A stretch of DNA of 64,000 nucleotides from positions 88,156 through 152,155 of the forward strand of contig JAJFHD010000105.1 in assembly GCA_021775805.1 (NCBI GenBank), written 5' to 3'. The position numbers and the translations under genes are program-made. Source of the stretch: Alphaproteobacteria bacterium (GTDB lineage: Bacteria > Pseudomonadota > Alphaproteobacteria > Rhizobiales > JAJFHC01). The first letter of the stretch is position 1. Every line of letters starts with the position of its first letter. Below the pieces are notes generated by a model. The model worked only from the letters and a program-made list of their open reading frames with translations. It was not told where the DNA came from and ran no database searches. This document shows positions 1-8,851 of the stretch, piece after piece.

Positions 1-528
1 CCGGCGCAGGGCGGACGATATGCCAAACATGTCATAGGGCGCCAGGATTACGCCACGTTGCCCCGCCGGCGACCTGTGCCGCGACCGCATCCGGCCAAAT
101 ATTCCACCCGATCTGACCTTCGCTTTTTTCGACGAATCACTGAAGTCGGGCAGGGACTCGAACCAGGCTTTTTCAACTTCGGCAGGCCCGGTCTGTGTTG
201 TGTCGCTTTCGTCTGGAAGCGTTACACACCGAACGCCGCCGCGGAGCAGAACAAATATCGAATTGCCGTGATCCCCCTGTTTGTAGATCACTTCGTTTCG
301 ATCCAGCTGCAGAATGCGGCCGTCGTGGGAGATGATCCTGGCAAGGGGCAGATCGTCTGGAAAGTCCTGCGGATCTATCGCCTTGAAAGCGGGGATAGAC
401 AGAATGCTCGAAACAATCTGCGGCCTGGTCGGCCTTTCTCCAAATGGTGTATCCCAGCGGTGATGATCGTCACTGCCTGACTCCAATGGCACGTCTGGTT
501 TGCGTCTTGCTGTAGCACCGGACAACAT
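1..528 (-). CDS. Cyclic-nucleotide-binding (CRP-like sensor) domain protein, C-terminus beyond window
   Basis: Reading leftward from an ATG at 528 gives 176 open codons that run off the window at position 1, so the 3' part is missing. An AGGA sits about nine bases before the start, and the gene begins only 10 bases after the cytochrome gene stops, so the two are probably co-transcribed. After a charged N-terminus of about 60 residues comes a stretch of cNMP-binding beta-roll type (ILQLDRNEVIYKQGDHGNSI followed by FVLLRGGVRC), the usual first half of a CRP/FNR or cyclic-nucleotide-binding domain. What follows it (DNA-binding helix or another effector) cannot be seen. A sensor role next to a redox protein is inference. 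Confidence 0.75.
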   Translation of the reverse strand, partial: MLSGATARRKPDVPLESGSDDHHRWDTPFGERPTRPQIVSSILSIPAFKAIDPQDFPDDLPLARIISHDGRILQLDRNEVIYKQGDHGNSIFVLLRGGVRCVTLPDESDTTQTGPAEVEKAWFESLPDFSDSSKKAKVRSGGIFGRMRSRHRSPAGQRGVILAPYDMFGISSALRR

Positions 529-538
529 TTTCGGAATC

Positions 539-1636
539 CTAACTTGATGGTTTTCCCTTGTACCGTTTTTCGCTGGGAATCAGTTTGTCGATGGCACCGA
601 ATTTGCTGCCGTCATGTTTTGCAATCAGCACGAGTGCCTGTTTCGCGATCTTGTCGGCAACGGCGGAAAGCGCAGCATTGTTGTTCAGCTTGAGTGCTGC
701 CGACCTGCCCAGCTTGATGATCTGCCCGAGTTCACGGGCCTGTGGCAGGGCTTTGGCCGCTTTTGTCAGTTTCTTGCGTGCGGCCGCCGCGCGCCGCGCC
801 ATTTTCACGGCATAGGACTTCTTGACCGTGGCAACGCCGACGGCACGTATCGCGGTTTCAAATTCCACGACCAAGCCGACGAGATACATCATGCGCCGGC
901 GTTTGGCGCTCGCATTCGGATTGGACTTGCCTTTCGTGTACCAGACGTTGTGGCGGACTTCGCCCTGTGACCAGGAAACCAGTTCGAACTTGCTGCCGGC
1001 GGGGTGTTTTCCCACATTGACCAGCTTCTCCTGCGGCACGACGTGGCAGCTGTAACAATTCTTGGCAAGGGCATACAAGGCGTTGGGCCTGATCAAGCCG
1101 ACGGCAACCGATTTCTTCCAGCGCTTGGCGGCTTGTGCCTTGGACTCGTCCTCCTTCTTCTTATGGCCGCTGAATTCGGCATGAAGTTTCAGGTAATCCT
1201 TGCCGTCACCGTGGCATTTCTCGCAGGAAATCCCCGATACGGCCTTTTTGCGCTTCTTGACCGTCTGCACGGTGAAGTGGCAGTTCAGGCACAGGCTCTT
1301 CGATTTCACGCGCTTGATTTTCATCCGCTTCTTGATTTTCCGGGCGGCCTTGGTGCGCGGCATCTTCCGGAATGTCTTGAAGTGATGCGATCCCTTCCAG
1401 ATTTCGGCTTCGTCCTTGTGGCATTCGGCACACTCGTTCGGCCCGACAACCTTGTTGGGATCTGATGCTGCTCTTGCAGAGTCAATCGGCTGAACCACAA
1501 ACGCCAATCCGGTAACAACCAGCGCCAGCAACGAACCAAAGATCGCCCGAGCGCGGGATCTTTCTGGGAGGCTCTTTGGTTGTCTGTGGGTCTGTGGAAG
1601 TTTCTGCTTTCTGCCTACGATACGTCTTGTGTTCAT
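539..1636 (-). CDS. Secreted tetraheme c-type cytochrome (cytochrome c554-like)
   Basis: About 365 residues. A basic N-terminus and hydrophobic helix (SLLALVVTGLAFVV) ending at an ARA/A site form a Sec signal peptide. The mature protein has four CXXCH heme motifs in its first half: CAECH, CLNCH, CEKCH and CYSCH, with WKGSHHFKTF typical of cytochrome c554-type proteins. The C-terminal half has no heme motif, is rich in Ala and Lys and looks helical. It should be a periplasmic multiheme electron carrier. I chose the ATG at 1636; an in-frame TTG at 1660 would add eight residues, and neither has a strong SD. The next gene downstream is the cNMP-binding protein. The natural electron partner is not in the window. 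Confidence 0.85.
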   Translation of the reverse strand: MNTRRIVGRKQKLPQTHRQPKSLPERSRARAIFGSLLALVVTGLAFVVQPIDSARAASDPNKVVGPNECAECHKDEAEIWKGSHHFKTFRKMPRTKAARKIKKRMKIKRVKSKSLCLNCHFTVQTVKKRKKAVSGISCEKCHGDGKDYLKLHAEFSGHKKKEDESKAQAAKRWKKSVAVGLIRPNALYALAKNCYSCHVVPQEKLVNVGKHPAGSKFELVSWSQGEVRHNVWYTKGKSNPNASAKRRRMMYLVGLVVEFETAIRAVGVATVKKSYAVKMARRAAAARKKLTKAAKALPQARELGQIIKLGRSAALKLNNNAALSAVADKIAKQALVLIAKHDGSKFGAIDKLIPSEKRYKGKPSS

Positions 1637-1966
1637 GGATTTTTGCGAACCAATTTCCAATTGTTATTGATCAATTTGTCCCTGTTAAACAAAGTGCAGG
1701 ACGCCTGTGACCTGCAGGATTGATCATGATCGTCGCCATTGTGTTTGGGAAAAGGGGCGATTCGTTGTCTGGAATTGGAGCGCACGGTGATTTTTGGCGG
1801 GTCCGAATCAAGCAGTCCGAAATCTGGCGGATGGACCGATAACCAGCCGCTATTGCGGCCCTTCCCAAAAAATATTGGGCGGCCCAAGCCGAAGATGGAC
1901 CGCCCGGAACATGGCCGTTGCACAGGCGCTTCTGGACAAACAAGCCTGGCGGTATAGTCTAAAACG
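1637..1966. other. Intergenic region between the CcmI-like and cytochrome genes
   Basis: About 330 bases with no supportable gene. It should carry the promoter of the leftward cytochrome/cNMP operon and contains the possible FNR-type box. I see no clear terminator for the upstream CcmI-like gene. Confidence 0.5.
1720..1733 (-). promoter_or_regulatory. Possible FNR-type box upstream of the cytochrome gene
   Basis: TTGATCATGATCGT matches 8 of 10 defined bases of the FNR/Anr consensus TTGAT-N4-ATCAA. It lies about 85 bases before the cytochrome ATG and in a gene-free stretch. Oxygen control of a multiheme cytochrome would make sense, but one degenerate site is weak evidence. Confidence 0.25.
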
Positions 1967-3037
1967 CTACTCTGTCGTCAGGCCAAGCGCTCTGGCGGCA
2001 CTCTTGATGCGTGTCTGGATTTCCGGTTTATCAGCAAACGCTGCGAGCGCGTCGGACAGGGCGGTTTGGGCGGCATCGGGCTCCTTGAGGACCGACCACG
2101 ACCGCATCAGCCTTATCCAGCCATCGGGATTATCAGGCGATTCCTTAAGTCGGGTGGACAACCCCTCGACCATGCCGCGGATCATCGCCATGCGATCCTC
2201 GGGTGACATCTGCTCAGCGTCTTTCATGTCTTCCGCACTCGGCCCTTTCGGTGCCGCAGGCGCCGGTGTCGACTGGGCCAGCGTCGGGGCCGGTTCGGTT
2301 TTTATCTCACTCAGGGCTTGCTTGACGTCAATTCCCTTGGCAGCAGCAAATGTGGTGATCCGCTCACGCAGGTCCTGGGCCCACTGGACGTCGCTTCTGG
2401 CGATCCTGAGTAATTCAATCCACGTGTCCACGGCACCCTGCGCGTCGTCTCGCTGGGCTTTGGCCGCACCGATGAAGTACCGGGCCCGAACATCGTCGGG
2501 ATTGAGTTTCAGCGCGGCACTGAAAACGGTTTCGGCTTCCTGTGTGATCCGGCCGTTGGCCAGCCTGACCATGGCTTCTCCCTGGAGGGACCTGAGGATG
2601 GCGCTGTCTTTCTTGAGTGCCGCTGCACGGCCGTAGGCGTCGACCGATTCCTGAAATCGTTCCATGTTGTAATAGGACCAGCCCAGCACGCGCCAGCCTT
2701 CGGCGTCGTTGGGATTGGCTTTCAGTTTGGCTTCAAGACGCTCAACCATGGTTTTGATGTTGTCCTGGCTGATCTCAGGCGACTTGTCTTTATGAACCTG
2801 TGCGAGTTTCTCCATCGTTGGCGGAGGCAAGTCATCAGACGTCTTGGGGCTGCCAATGGCGGTGTAGAGACCGATCGATCCAAGGGCGAGAAAGCTGCAA
2901 ACAACGGTCGCTGCCCGGATGCTCCAAGCGGTACTTGCAGCTCTTGCTTGCTTCAGCGCATGGTTTCCGGCCAGGGAATTCTCGCGTTCAGCGTCTGCAA
3001 TTGCTTCAACGGAGTGGCTTTTGCTGACAGGGCCCAT
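1967..3037 (-). CDS. CcmI/CycH-like TPR protein (cytochrome c biogenesis type)
   Basis: 356 residues. One membrane helix (residues about 43-60) follows a soluble N-terminus of about 40 residues. Then come TPR units around residues 95-215 (AEGWRVLGWSYYNMERFQES, ARYFIGAAKAQRDDAQGAVD), a Pro/Ala-rich linker, and a C-terminal helical repeat domain (NPDGWIRLMRSWSVLKEPDA). This is the periplasmic TPR pattern of CcmI/CycH, which holds apocytochrome c for heme ligation. Full CcmI has two N-terminal membrane helices; only one is present, so this may be a paralogue for the adjacent multiheme cytochrome. AGGA lies eight bases before the ATG. No other ccm gene is visible. Confidence 0.7.
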   Translation of the reverse strand: MGPVSKSHSVEAIADAERENSLAGNHALKQARAASTAWSIRAATVVCSFLALGSIGLYTAIGSPKTSDDLPPPTMEKLAQVHKDKSPEISQDNIKTMVERLEAKLKANPNDAEGWRVLGWSYYNMERFQESVDAYGRAAALKKDSAILRSLQGEAMVRLANGRITQEAETVFSAALKLNPDDVRARYFIGAAKAQRDDAQGAVDTWIELLRIARSDVQWAQDLRERITTFAAAKGIDVKQALSEIKTEPAPTLAQSTPAPAAPKGPSAEDMKDAEQMSPEDRMAMIRGMVEGLSTRLKESPDNPDGWIRLMRSWSVLKEPDAAQTALSDALAAFADKPEIQTRIKSAARALGLTTE

Positions 3038-3294
3038 ATGGCATTCCTTTCAAATTCACTTCACGGATCCTTGGGATCCGAACAGCTTCATATTGCTGGA
3101 TTATGGCTTTTGACAAGGCTTTCGTGAAATTGGACACGCCTCGGCTTTCTTTCACCGGGACCTGACTTGTCTTTCGAGACGGTATCTCAGTCCAGATATA
3201 TTACGGCTAAACCGCACCTGCCACTCCAGTTTTTTCATCGGGTACGGACGCAAGGGATTCCAGAAACTCCAACAGTATCAACGCCGGTTTCTTC

Positions 3295-3455
3295 CCATGC
3301 TTTGCGTTTCCACATGGCAACGCAAGGCATGGAAACCTTTGAAGACTGGTTGACATTCACAGCTCCCAGGGCAGGTTTCAGCCGTGGACTGGCACCATTA
3401 GTGTCACTGACTTGCGGACTCAGTTTGGCCGGATTGTGCACATGTTTTGTTATAA
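3295..3455 (+). repeat. Structured dispersed repeat, copy A
   Basis: Copy A and copy B (6236-6435) align over about 150 bases in the same orientation, roughly three quarters identical by eye. Shared blocks include GACTTGCGGACTCAGT, CTGGCACCATTA, GGATTGTGCA and GAAGACTGGT. Copy A opens with a hairpin: 14-base arms at 3295-3308 and 3319-3332 with one mismatch and a 10-base loop. Its right third overlaps the last codons of the glycosyltransferase gene. It resembles a REP/MITE-like non-coding element; no transposase is nearby. Confidence 0.7.
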
Positions 3456-5311
3456 ATTGGAGGATAGTTGACGGTCTCGATTTCAGGAGCGAACAACGAA
3501 CGGGCGATTTCTGTCTGTCTGCTGTCATCCAACTGTAGCGCAACAAATATCGAATCGTCCTGCTCTTCTGCCAGACACACCAGCCAGTTGGAGGTGCGTG
3601 CCAGCCCGACAAGCGGTATTTCCCGTTCGCACGCGATCTGAGCGAAGGACAAATCTACCATGTTGACGTGGCGCCACTCACGTACATCAAATCTGAGACG
3701 TTGCGTCGCAAATGCGGTGGAACATGTTCCAAGAACATCGGTTTGGAAATCACTGATGACCCCTCTTGAGCGATGCACAACAACCCGGTCGCGAAGGTAC
3801 GAGTCGATGGTTTGATTCATGGTGGAAGCGTGCACACCGACGACGGCACCGTAGTCGTAGTCCTTTAGACTGGCGCGCATCGTGGAGACATAATTGTCTG
3901 GGTAGGCAATGTCGTCATCCAGCGAAAAATACAAACACTCTTTTTCATGAAGCGCGAGCCCCAGAAACTTTCCATTTGCTTTCAGATCGCCATGTTGACT
4001 CGATAACAGAGGGCGAATTTTCGGATCTTGAGCAAAGAGTGGCACTTCAGCGAAACCATCCAGAAACAGATAGAGATGGTCAACTTGAGGGAGTATCGAC
4101 GCAATGGCTGACGGCGCCGTATCCGACCGGCTTGGCATCGTCGCCATACCGGCGATTGCCTCGAGATTGCCTGCGACCTTGATAGACTTGGTCGGTATAC
4201 TTGACGGCAACAGACCTTCAATCGGTTCGAACCGTCTCGTCAATAGATCGAATATCCTGGAGCGTTCCTCCTGGTCTGGCATTCGGTCCGTGGTTGGAGT
4301 TTGCCGGTGAACGCCGGGTTTGGGCCACCGTCGGCGTGAACGGGCCTCATAAAATGGCACCACAAACCTGTTGAACAGGGTTTCTCCCAGCAGCCTTCGT
4401 GTCAAAGGGGCGCTCTCACCAACTGCGCGTCTGCGGTGACGGGCGATCCAGTCGTGGAGAATTCTTTCCTTGTCCAATGCCACACCCCATGTGGATTCGA
4501 ATACAGACAAGGCGGTCTCGACCCGTGAATGGTCCCAGCGTTGAAGGAAGAAATCCAAGTCCGCTTGACTCTGCTTTCCATCGCGCACGTGCGTCACCAC
4601 CGCATCCCGTTCGAAGGTCACGGTTTTTCCGGCAATCTTCAATCGAAGCGCAAAATCGATCTGTTCGCGGGAGACCAATCGTTCATCGAAGCTTCCGAAC
4701 TCATCCAGGACATCCCGACGCATCAAAAGGCAATGAAACTCCGCAATTTCGTTTCTCTCGGGCGCGGTCAGTCGGTTGAACTGGCTGATGGGTTTGTCCA
4801 TGAGCCGGTGTCGCTCGGAAAGTGTCGGATGATCAGGATCGCCTTCCGCGAACAAAACGCCGCCGGCGTGGTGAATTGTGGATGCGGCCGGCAGTCCAAT
4901 GCATGTCAAAGGCGCGACGACGCTTGAGCGATTGCGTTCCGCATTTGCTTCCAGTGCTTCGAGCCAACCGGGTTGGTATTGGATATCGTTGTCGACGAAG
5001 GCGATGAACTCGGTCTCAGACAGTGCTGCTCCAATGTTTCGAGAATGGCCGGGGGGAATGAAATGGGGCTTCGATACATGTCGAAACGGGCGCACTTTCT
5101 GCAAGTTCCGGAGTTTGCTCTTCAAGACCTCCGGCAGGGTACCGTCTACAACAATCACAGGAACTTCGGGGTCTATGGTTGAGAACAGGGACTCAAGAGA
5201 CCAAAGGACGGTTTCGACTCGTTCGCGTTGCGAGACCACAATTGTTGTTTTGAACTTGTTTTGCCGGTCAGTCATTCTTGGAGTTGCATTCGTCTTGTGC
5301 CGCCTGTGCAT
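3404..5311 (-). CDS. Two-domain glycosyltransferase (GT2-type GT-A folds in tandem)
   Basis: About 635 residues from the ATG at 5311, which has CAGGA six bases before it; a later ATG at 5275 is also possible. The N-terminal half is a family-2 glycosyltransferase: TTIVVSQRERVETVLWSLES opening strand, then VDND at the metal/nucleotide site, then a helical part. The second half has another GT-A-like unit (MATMPSRSDTAPSAIASILP, later YFSLDDDIAYPDNYVS) with an acidic DDD metal motif. No membrane helices are evident, so it is probably cytoplasmic, modifying a surface glycan or a protein. The gene is divergent from the HD-like gene. Its last 17 or so residues are encoded inside repeat A, so the native C-terminus may have been replaced. 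Confidence 0.75.
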   Translation of the reverse strand: MHRRHKTNATPRMTDRQNKFKTTIVVSQRERVETVLWSLESLFSTIDPEVPVIVVDGTLPEVLKSKLRNLQKVRPFRHVSKPHFIPPGHSRNIGAALSETEFIAFVDNDIQYQPGWLEALEANAERNRSSVVAPLTCIGLPAASTIHHAGGVLFAEGDPDHPTLSERHRLMDKPISQFNRLTAPERNEIAEFHCLLMRRDVLDEFGSFDERLVSREQIDFALRLKIAGKTVTFERDAVVTHVRDGKQSQADLDFFLQRWDHSRVETALSVFESTWGVALDKERILHDWIARHRRRAVGESAPLTRRLLGETLFNRFVVPFYEARSRRRWPKPGVHRQTPTTDRMPDQEERSRIFDLLTRRFEPIEGLLPSSIPTKSIKVAGNLEAIAGMATMPSRSDTAPSAIASILPQVDHLYLFLDGFAEVPLFAQDPKIRPLLSSQHGDLKANGKFLGLALHEKECLYFSLDDDIAYPDNYVSTMRASLKDYDYGAVVGVHASTMNQTIDSYLRDRVVVHRSRGVISDFQTDVLGTCSTAFATQRLRFDVREWRHVNMVDLSFAQIACEREIPLVGLARTSNWLVCLAEEQDDSIFVALQLDDSRQTEIARSLFAPEIETVNYPPIYNKTCAQSGQTESASQ

Positions 5312-5466
5312 GAAGTCCTGGGACAAAGAACGACCATCTTTTGCCTCGGCTTGAATATCGAAACGTTGGCCGACCAACAAATAGCCAATCAGGACAGACT
5401 GATGCAACACGCTGCGTCAACTATTATCATTGCCCCATAACGGCGAACCAATGGAGTGCTGCAGGT

Positions 5467-6228
5467 ATGACGTTGAATCCAGTCAGTTTTGCACAGACCA
5501 ATATCCAAATTTACAATCAGATGAAATTGCTGGAATACGACGATCGGGACATCGAAAAGGTACGATGCGCATATGTTCTTGCCATGCGCCTGTTCTCCGG
5601 ACAGTTTCGGGCAAACGAAAAACCCCAGCTTGCTCATTTGATTGGCGTTGCCAGTATCCTTGCGGCGCAAAAGGCCAAAGGACATATCGTTGCGGCGGGT
5701 ATGCTTCACTCCGCTTACAGTCACGGAGAATGGGGGGATTCGCTGCGAGGCAGGACCGACACAAAAGCTTCGGAAATTCGCAATGCCGTGGGAAAAGATG
5801 CCGAAGCTCTGGTTTCCTGTTATCAGAGCCAACGTTATACGACTGAACATATTCGGTCCTTGCGCGGCAAATTCGACACCTTGTCTGAACTCGAACGCGA
5901 TGCATTGCTGGTCGAGCTTGCCGATGTGCTGGAGGAGTTTGTAGATAGTGGGATAAAGTATTGCGATCACGTCAAGCATGGTCCCGAGTCTGGAAATCGA
6001 GAAGCGGTGCAATTCGTGACGGTCGAGACGGCCGCAGTCTTAAGGTATCCGGATTTAGCCCGTGATCTAAGTGACGCGCTCGATCGATTGGACCACTTCA
6101 GGGCTCCGCCGCCCGCCCACACCCATGAAAAACATGGTTCGTTCGTGCCGCCGCTCACACATACACCGACTGTTCGGCTTGCCTTGAAACAATGCTGGCG
6201 GAGCGTAGCGCAGTTAATCAGTCGTTGA
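5467..6228 (+). CDS. HD-domain-like hydrolase of DUF6817/RelA-like type
   Basis: 253 residues from the ATG at 5467, which is preceded by GGAG and GCAGG. The core, HLIGVASILAAQKAKGHIVA followed by AGMLHSAYSHGEWG, is similar to the histidine-rich helical fold of SpoT-like and DUF6817 proteins, which pair with glycosyltransferases and other small-molecule enzymes. The classical HD dipeptide is replaced (LHSAYS), so catalysis is not certain. It is divergent from the glycosyltransferase gene with about 155 bases between starts. The downstream edge of this gene is followed at once by repeat B. The assignment is by motif recall only. Confidence 0.5.
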   Translation: MTLNPVSFAQTNIQIYNQMKLLEYDDRDIEKVRCAYVLAMRLFSGQFRANEKPQLAHLIGVASILAAQKAKGHIVAAGMLHSAYSHGEWGDSLRGRTDTKASEIRNAVGKDAEALVSCYQSQRYTTEHIRSLRGKFDTLSELERDALLVELADVLEEFVDSGIKYCDHVKHGPESGNREAVQFVTVETAAVLRYPDLARDLSDALDRLDHFRAPPPAHTHEKHGSFVPPLTHTPTVRLALKQCWRSVAQLISR

Positions 6229-6235
6229 AGGTTTC

Positions 6236-6435
6236 CCCCATGCCCTACAATGCCGGCAAAAACGTGGTGCTTCGGGGTGAGCGCGTTTCGGCATGGCAAG
6301 GTAAGGCATGGGAGACTGTGAAGACTGGTCGTCTTCCACACCTCCCAAGGCTACGTGCGACCTTGGGCTGGCACCATTACTGACATTGACTTGCGGACTC
6401 AGTGGGGCTGGATTGTGCATATGCTTTGTTCATTT
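6236..6435 (+). repeat. Structured dispersed repeat, copy B
   Basis: This is the second copy of the element described at 3295-3455, in the same orientation, beginning eight bases after the HD-like gene stops. Its left end also forms a hairpin: CCCATGCCCTAC (from about 6236) pairs with GTAAGGCATGGG (about 6301-6312), with a nested ATGCCG/CGGCAT pair inside the loop. The right end carries the conserved TTGCGGACTCAGT block. It lies in the gap before the ATC-hydrolase-like gene. Confidence 0.7.
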
Positions 6436-6559
6436 TCCGGCCACGGTTAGGCCGGCCGCGAGCCATCAGCATATTGTGCCGCCGTGTGATTGGATATTAT
6501 GGTGTTGCGGTCATGCTGTAGCGCTGTCACTGGTCGCACACTCAAGAGTTGTCTTTGCC

Positions 6560-7072
6560 ATGAGTTCGATTCCCAATCTTGAACGACGCCGGATTCAAGG
6601 TGAGATCATCAAGCCGGTCTATGACGCTCTGGTTCAGGAAATCGGCAAGGATAGAGCGCAGGCACTCATCGCACGGGCCGTTCGGGCATCGGTAATGGCG
6701 GAGGCCCGAACGGCAGCAGCGGTCGCCGTGAATGAGGGCGGCGACTCGGTCAAAAGCTCAATGGCACCCTTCGCCGCGAATTTCCACCGCACGTATGTTG
6801 AACACGGCGCCGAGGCCGGACTCGATGTCGAGGTCCTGCGATCGGATGAGGATCATCTTGACTTCGACGTGCACCGCTGCCGGTTCCTCGAGGCCTATGA
6901 AAGTCTGGGTTTGGGCGACATCGCTCAAATACTGTCATGCAACCGGGATGGCGCGTTTGCAACGGACTTCGATCCGAACATTTTTCTGGAGCGCCGCCAA
7001 ACCATAGCGCAAGGGGCTGACTGCTGCACGTTCCGTTATTCCTACAGGCGTGACGCTGACGATTCCGGCTGA
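6560..7072 (+). CDS. L-2-amino-thiazoline-4-carboxylate hydrolase-like protein
   Basis: 170 residues from the ATG at 6560. The upstream open frame from 6308 runs through repeat B and is not credible. An N-terminal helix (IKPVYDALVQEIGKDRAQAL) is followed by a C-terminal half with FDVHRCRFLEAYESLGLGDI, LSCNRD and FDPNIFLERRQTIAQGADCC, the pattern of the ATC hydrolase family, which opens 2-aminothiazoline-4-carboxylate toward cysteine. Members also occur as uncharacterised hydrolases, so substrate is open. The SDR gene starts 65 bases downstream with a good SD and may be co-transcribed. Confidence 0.65.
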   Translation: MSSIPNLERRRIQGEIIKPVYDALVQEIGKDRAQALIARAVRASVMAEARTAAAVAVNEGGDSVKSSMAPFAANFHRTYVEHGAEAGLDVEVLRSDEDHLDFDVHRCRFLEAYESLGLGDIAQILSCNRDGAFATDFDPNIFLERRQTIAQGADCCTFRYSYRRDADDSG

Positions 7073-7137
7073 ACATATCGAAACGCCGGTGACATTCGTT
7101 CACGAGCGCGTGGCGCGGCAAACAACGGAGAGACACG

Positions 7138-7890
7138 ATGAGCGGACAATTCGCGGGCAAAACAGCCCTTGTGACGGGGGGGACCGGCGGCATCGGATCG
7201 GCAGTCGTCCGGGGGTTGGTCGGGAAGGGAACAAACGTGATTTCGGCTTCTGTCGACGACGATGCGAAACGGCGAAACCTGGCAGATGAAACCGGCGCGG
7301 AATGTCTCTATCTCGATGTCAGCGACCGCGATGCGGTAATGGACGCGGTGTCGTCGCGCAATGTCGATATCCTTGTCAATGCATCGGGCGCTCTCGGTCA
7401 GACCGGTACGTTGTTCAACCAGCCCAAGGACAGCGCTCAGCGGCTTGTGGATGTCAACATTCTCGGTGTCCAGAACTGTCTGCAGGCCGTGGTGCCGGGA
7501 ATGATTGAACGCGACGAAGGACATGTGGTTCTGATCGGTTCCATCGCCGGGCCCTATCCGAGCCTTGCCCAGCCGATCTATTCCGCAACCAAGGCTGCCG
7601 TCCATTCCATGGCCTTCAATCTTCGGATGGAACTCTATGGTTCCCAGGTGCGCGTGACGGAAATTCGACCGGGCCGGGTGCGCACCGGCATGCACGCGGA
7701 AATGTTCGAGGGCAGTCATGAAGAAGCCGACCGGCGGGTCTACGATCCGGTTGTAACGATGGAGGCGGAAGACGCGGCGGAGGCCATCATCTGGGCCTTG
7801 TCGAAACCTTCCCGCCTGTGCGTTTCACAAATTGAAATTCTTGCGACCGATCATGTTGTCGGCGGCATCCGGTATCGCCAGAAGGAATGA
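7138..7890 (+). CDS. Short-chain dehydrogenase/reductase
   Basis: 250 residues, the classical SDR length. TGGTGGIG near residues 15-22 is the NAD(P)-binding glycine motif; LVNASG replaces the usual NNAG; IGSIAG provides the catalytic Ser and YSATK the Tyr/Lys pair. The tail RPGRVRTGM is typical of the substrate loop. GGAGA precedes the ATG by eight bases. It is a cytoplasmic oxidoreductase of unknown substrate, possibly acting with the ATC-hydrolase-like protein upstream. Confidence 0.85.
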   Translation: MSGQFAGKTALVTGGTGGIGSAVVRGLVGKGTNVISASVDDDAKRRNLADETGAECLYLDVSDRDAVMDAVSSRNVDILVNASGALGQTGTLFNQPKDSAQRLVDVNILGVQNCLQAVVPGMIERDEGHVVLIGSIAGPYPSLAQPIYSATKAAVHSMAFNLRMELYGSQVRVTEIRPGRVRTGMHAEMFEGSHEEADRRVYDPVVTMEAEDAAEAIIWALSKPSRLCVSQIEILATDHVVGGIRYRQKE

Positions 7891-8034
7891 CTGTATCAAC
7901 CGGTCGAAGACGTTATCGAGCGAAATCCAAGAAAAGGCCAAACACTGATCCAGATCAAAGCGTGTTCCCGTCAGGCCGTTAGGCTGGCATGATGGGCGGT
8001 GTACGGTCGCCCGTTGGTCAGGGAGGGCTAACAG

Positions 8035-8829
8035 ATGGAACATCAGGACCAGTCCGTCTACCGGCCGCCGGCGGTTCCGGTGGTCCGGGAATTCGAAGTG
8101 ACGGACGTCATAGCAGCACTGAAAGCGGGCTGGCGGGACTTTTTGCGGGCTCCGGGCTTCGGGGTGTTTTTTGGCGGTTTTTATGCAATCGGTGGACTTC
8201 TGATACTTGGTCTGTTGAGCGTTTTCGACATGCCGTACATGATTATTCCGCTGGCCATCGGGTTTCCTTTGGTCGGGCCGTTTGTGGCCGCTGGCCTTTA
8301 CGCTATCAGCCGCAACCTGGCGGCGGGAAAGCCGCTTCGGTGGCGTGATATCCTGATCCTCATGTACCGTCAGCGAGAGCGGCAACTTTCCTGGATGGCG
8401 TTTCTTGTATTGTTCGTTTTCTGGATCTGGATCTATCAGGTCCGGATCCTGCTGGCCCTGTTTCTCGGCTTCAAGCCAATCTGGTCGATTGAGCAATTCA
8501 CGCAGGTCGTGCTGATGACGCCGAGCGGCATTGCCTTCCTGTGCGTGGGAACGCTGGTCGGTTTCGTGTTGGCAATGGTCCTGTTTGCATCGACCGTCAT
8601 CGCAATACCGCTGCTGCTGGATCGTGAACTGGATTTTGTTACAGCGATCATCACCAGCTTCAAGACCGTGATAGCCAATCCGCTGCCAATGCTGGGGTGG
8701 GGCGTGATTGTCACGCTTCTGGCGATTGTCGCCATGCTGCCGGCATTTCTCGGGCTGATCGTGGTCTTTCCCGTGCTTGGACACGCCACGTGGCATCTCT
8801 ACACGCGAGCCATCGAACCGGCCGAGTAG
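8035..8829 (+). CDS. DUF2189 integral membrane protein
   Basis: 264 residues with about five to six hydrophobic helices, for example FGVFFGGFYAIGGLLILGLL, MIIPLAIGFPLVGPFVAAGL, FLVLFVFWIWIYQVRILLAL and GIAFLCVGTLVGFVLAMVLF. The entry segment (VTDVIAALKAGWRDFLRAPG) and the closing FPVLGHATWHLYTRAIE are characteristic of DUF2189, a proteobacterial inner-membrane family of unknown role. It seems to be transcribed alone; two small hairpins follow the stop. Confidence 0.8.
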   Translation: MEHQDQSVYRPPAVPVVREFEVTDVIAALKAGWRDFLRAPGFGVFFGGFYAIGGLLILGLLSVFDMPYMIIPLAIGFPLVGPFVAAGLYAISRNLAAGKPLRWRDILILMYRQRERQLSWMAFLVLFVFWIWIYQVRILLALFLGFKPIWSIEQFTQVVLMTPSGIAFLCVGTLVGFVLAMVLFASTVIAIPLLLDRELDFVTAIITSFKTVIANPLPMLGWGVIVTLLAIVAMLPAFLGLIVVFPVLGHATWHLYTRAIEPAE

Positions 8830-8851
8830 GCAGGAAGCCGTGCCTTGGTTC

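Noticed and set aside
6308..6559. Extended N-terminus of the ATC-hydrolase-like protein
   Set aside because: The extra 84 codons translate repeat B and its flank; the domain starts at the ATG at 6560.
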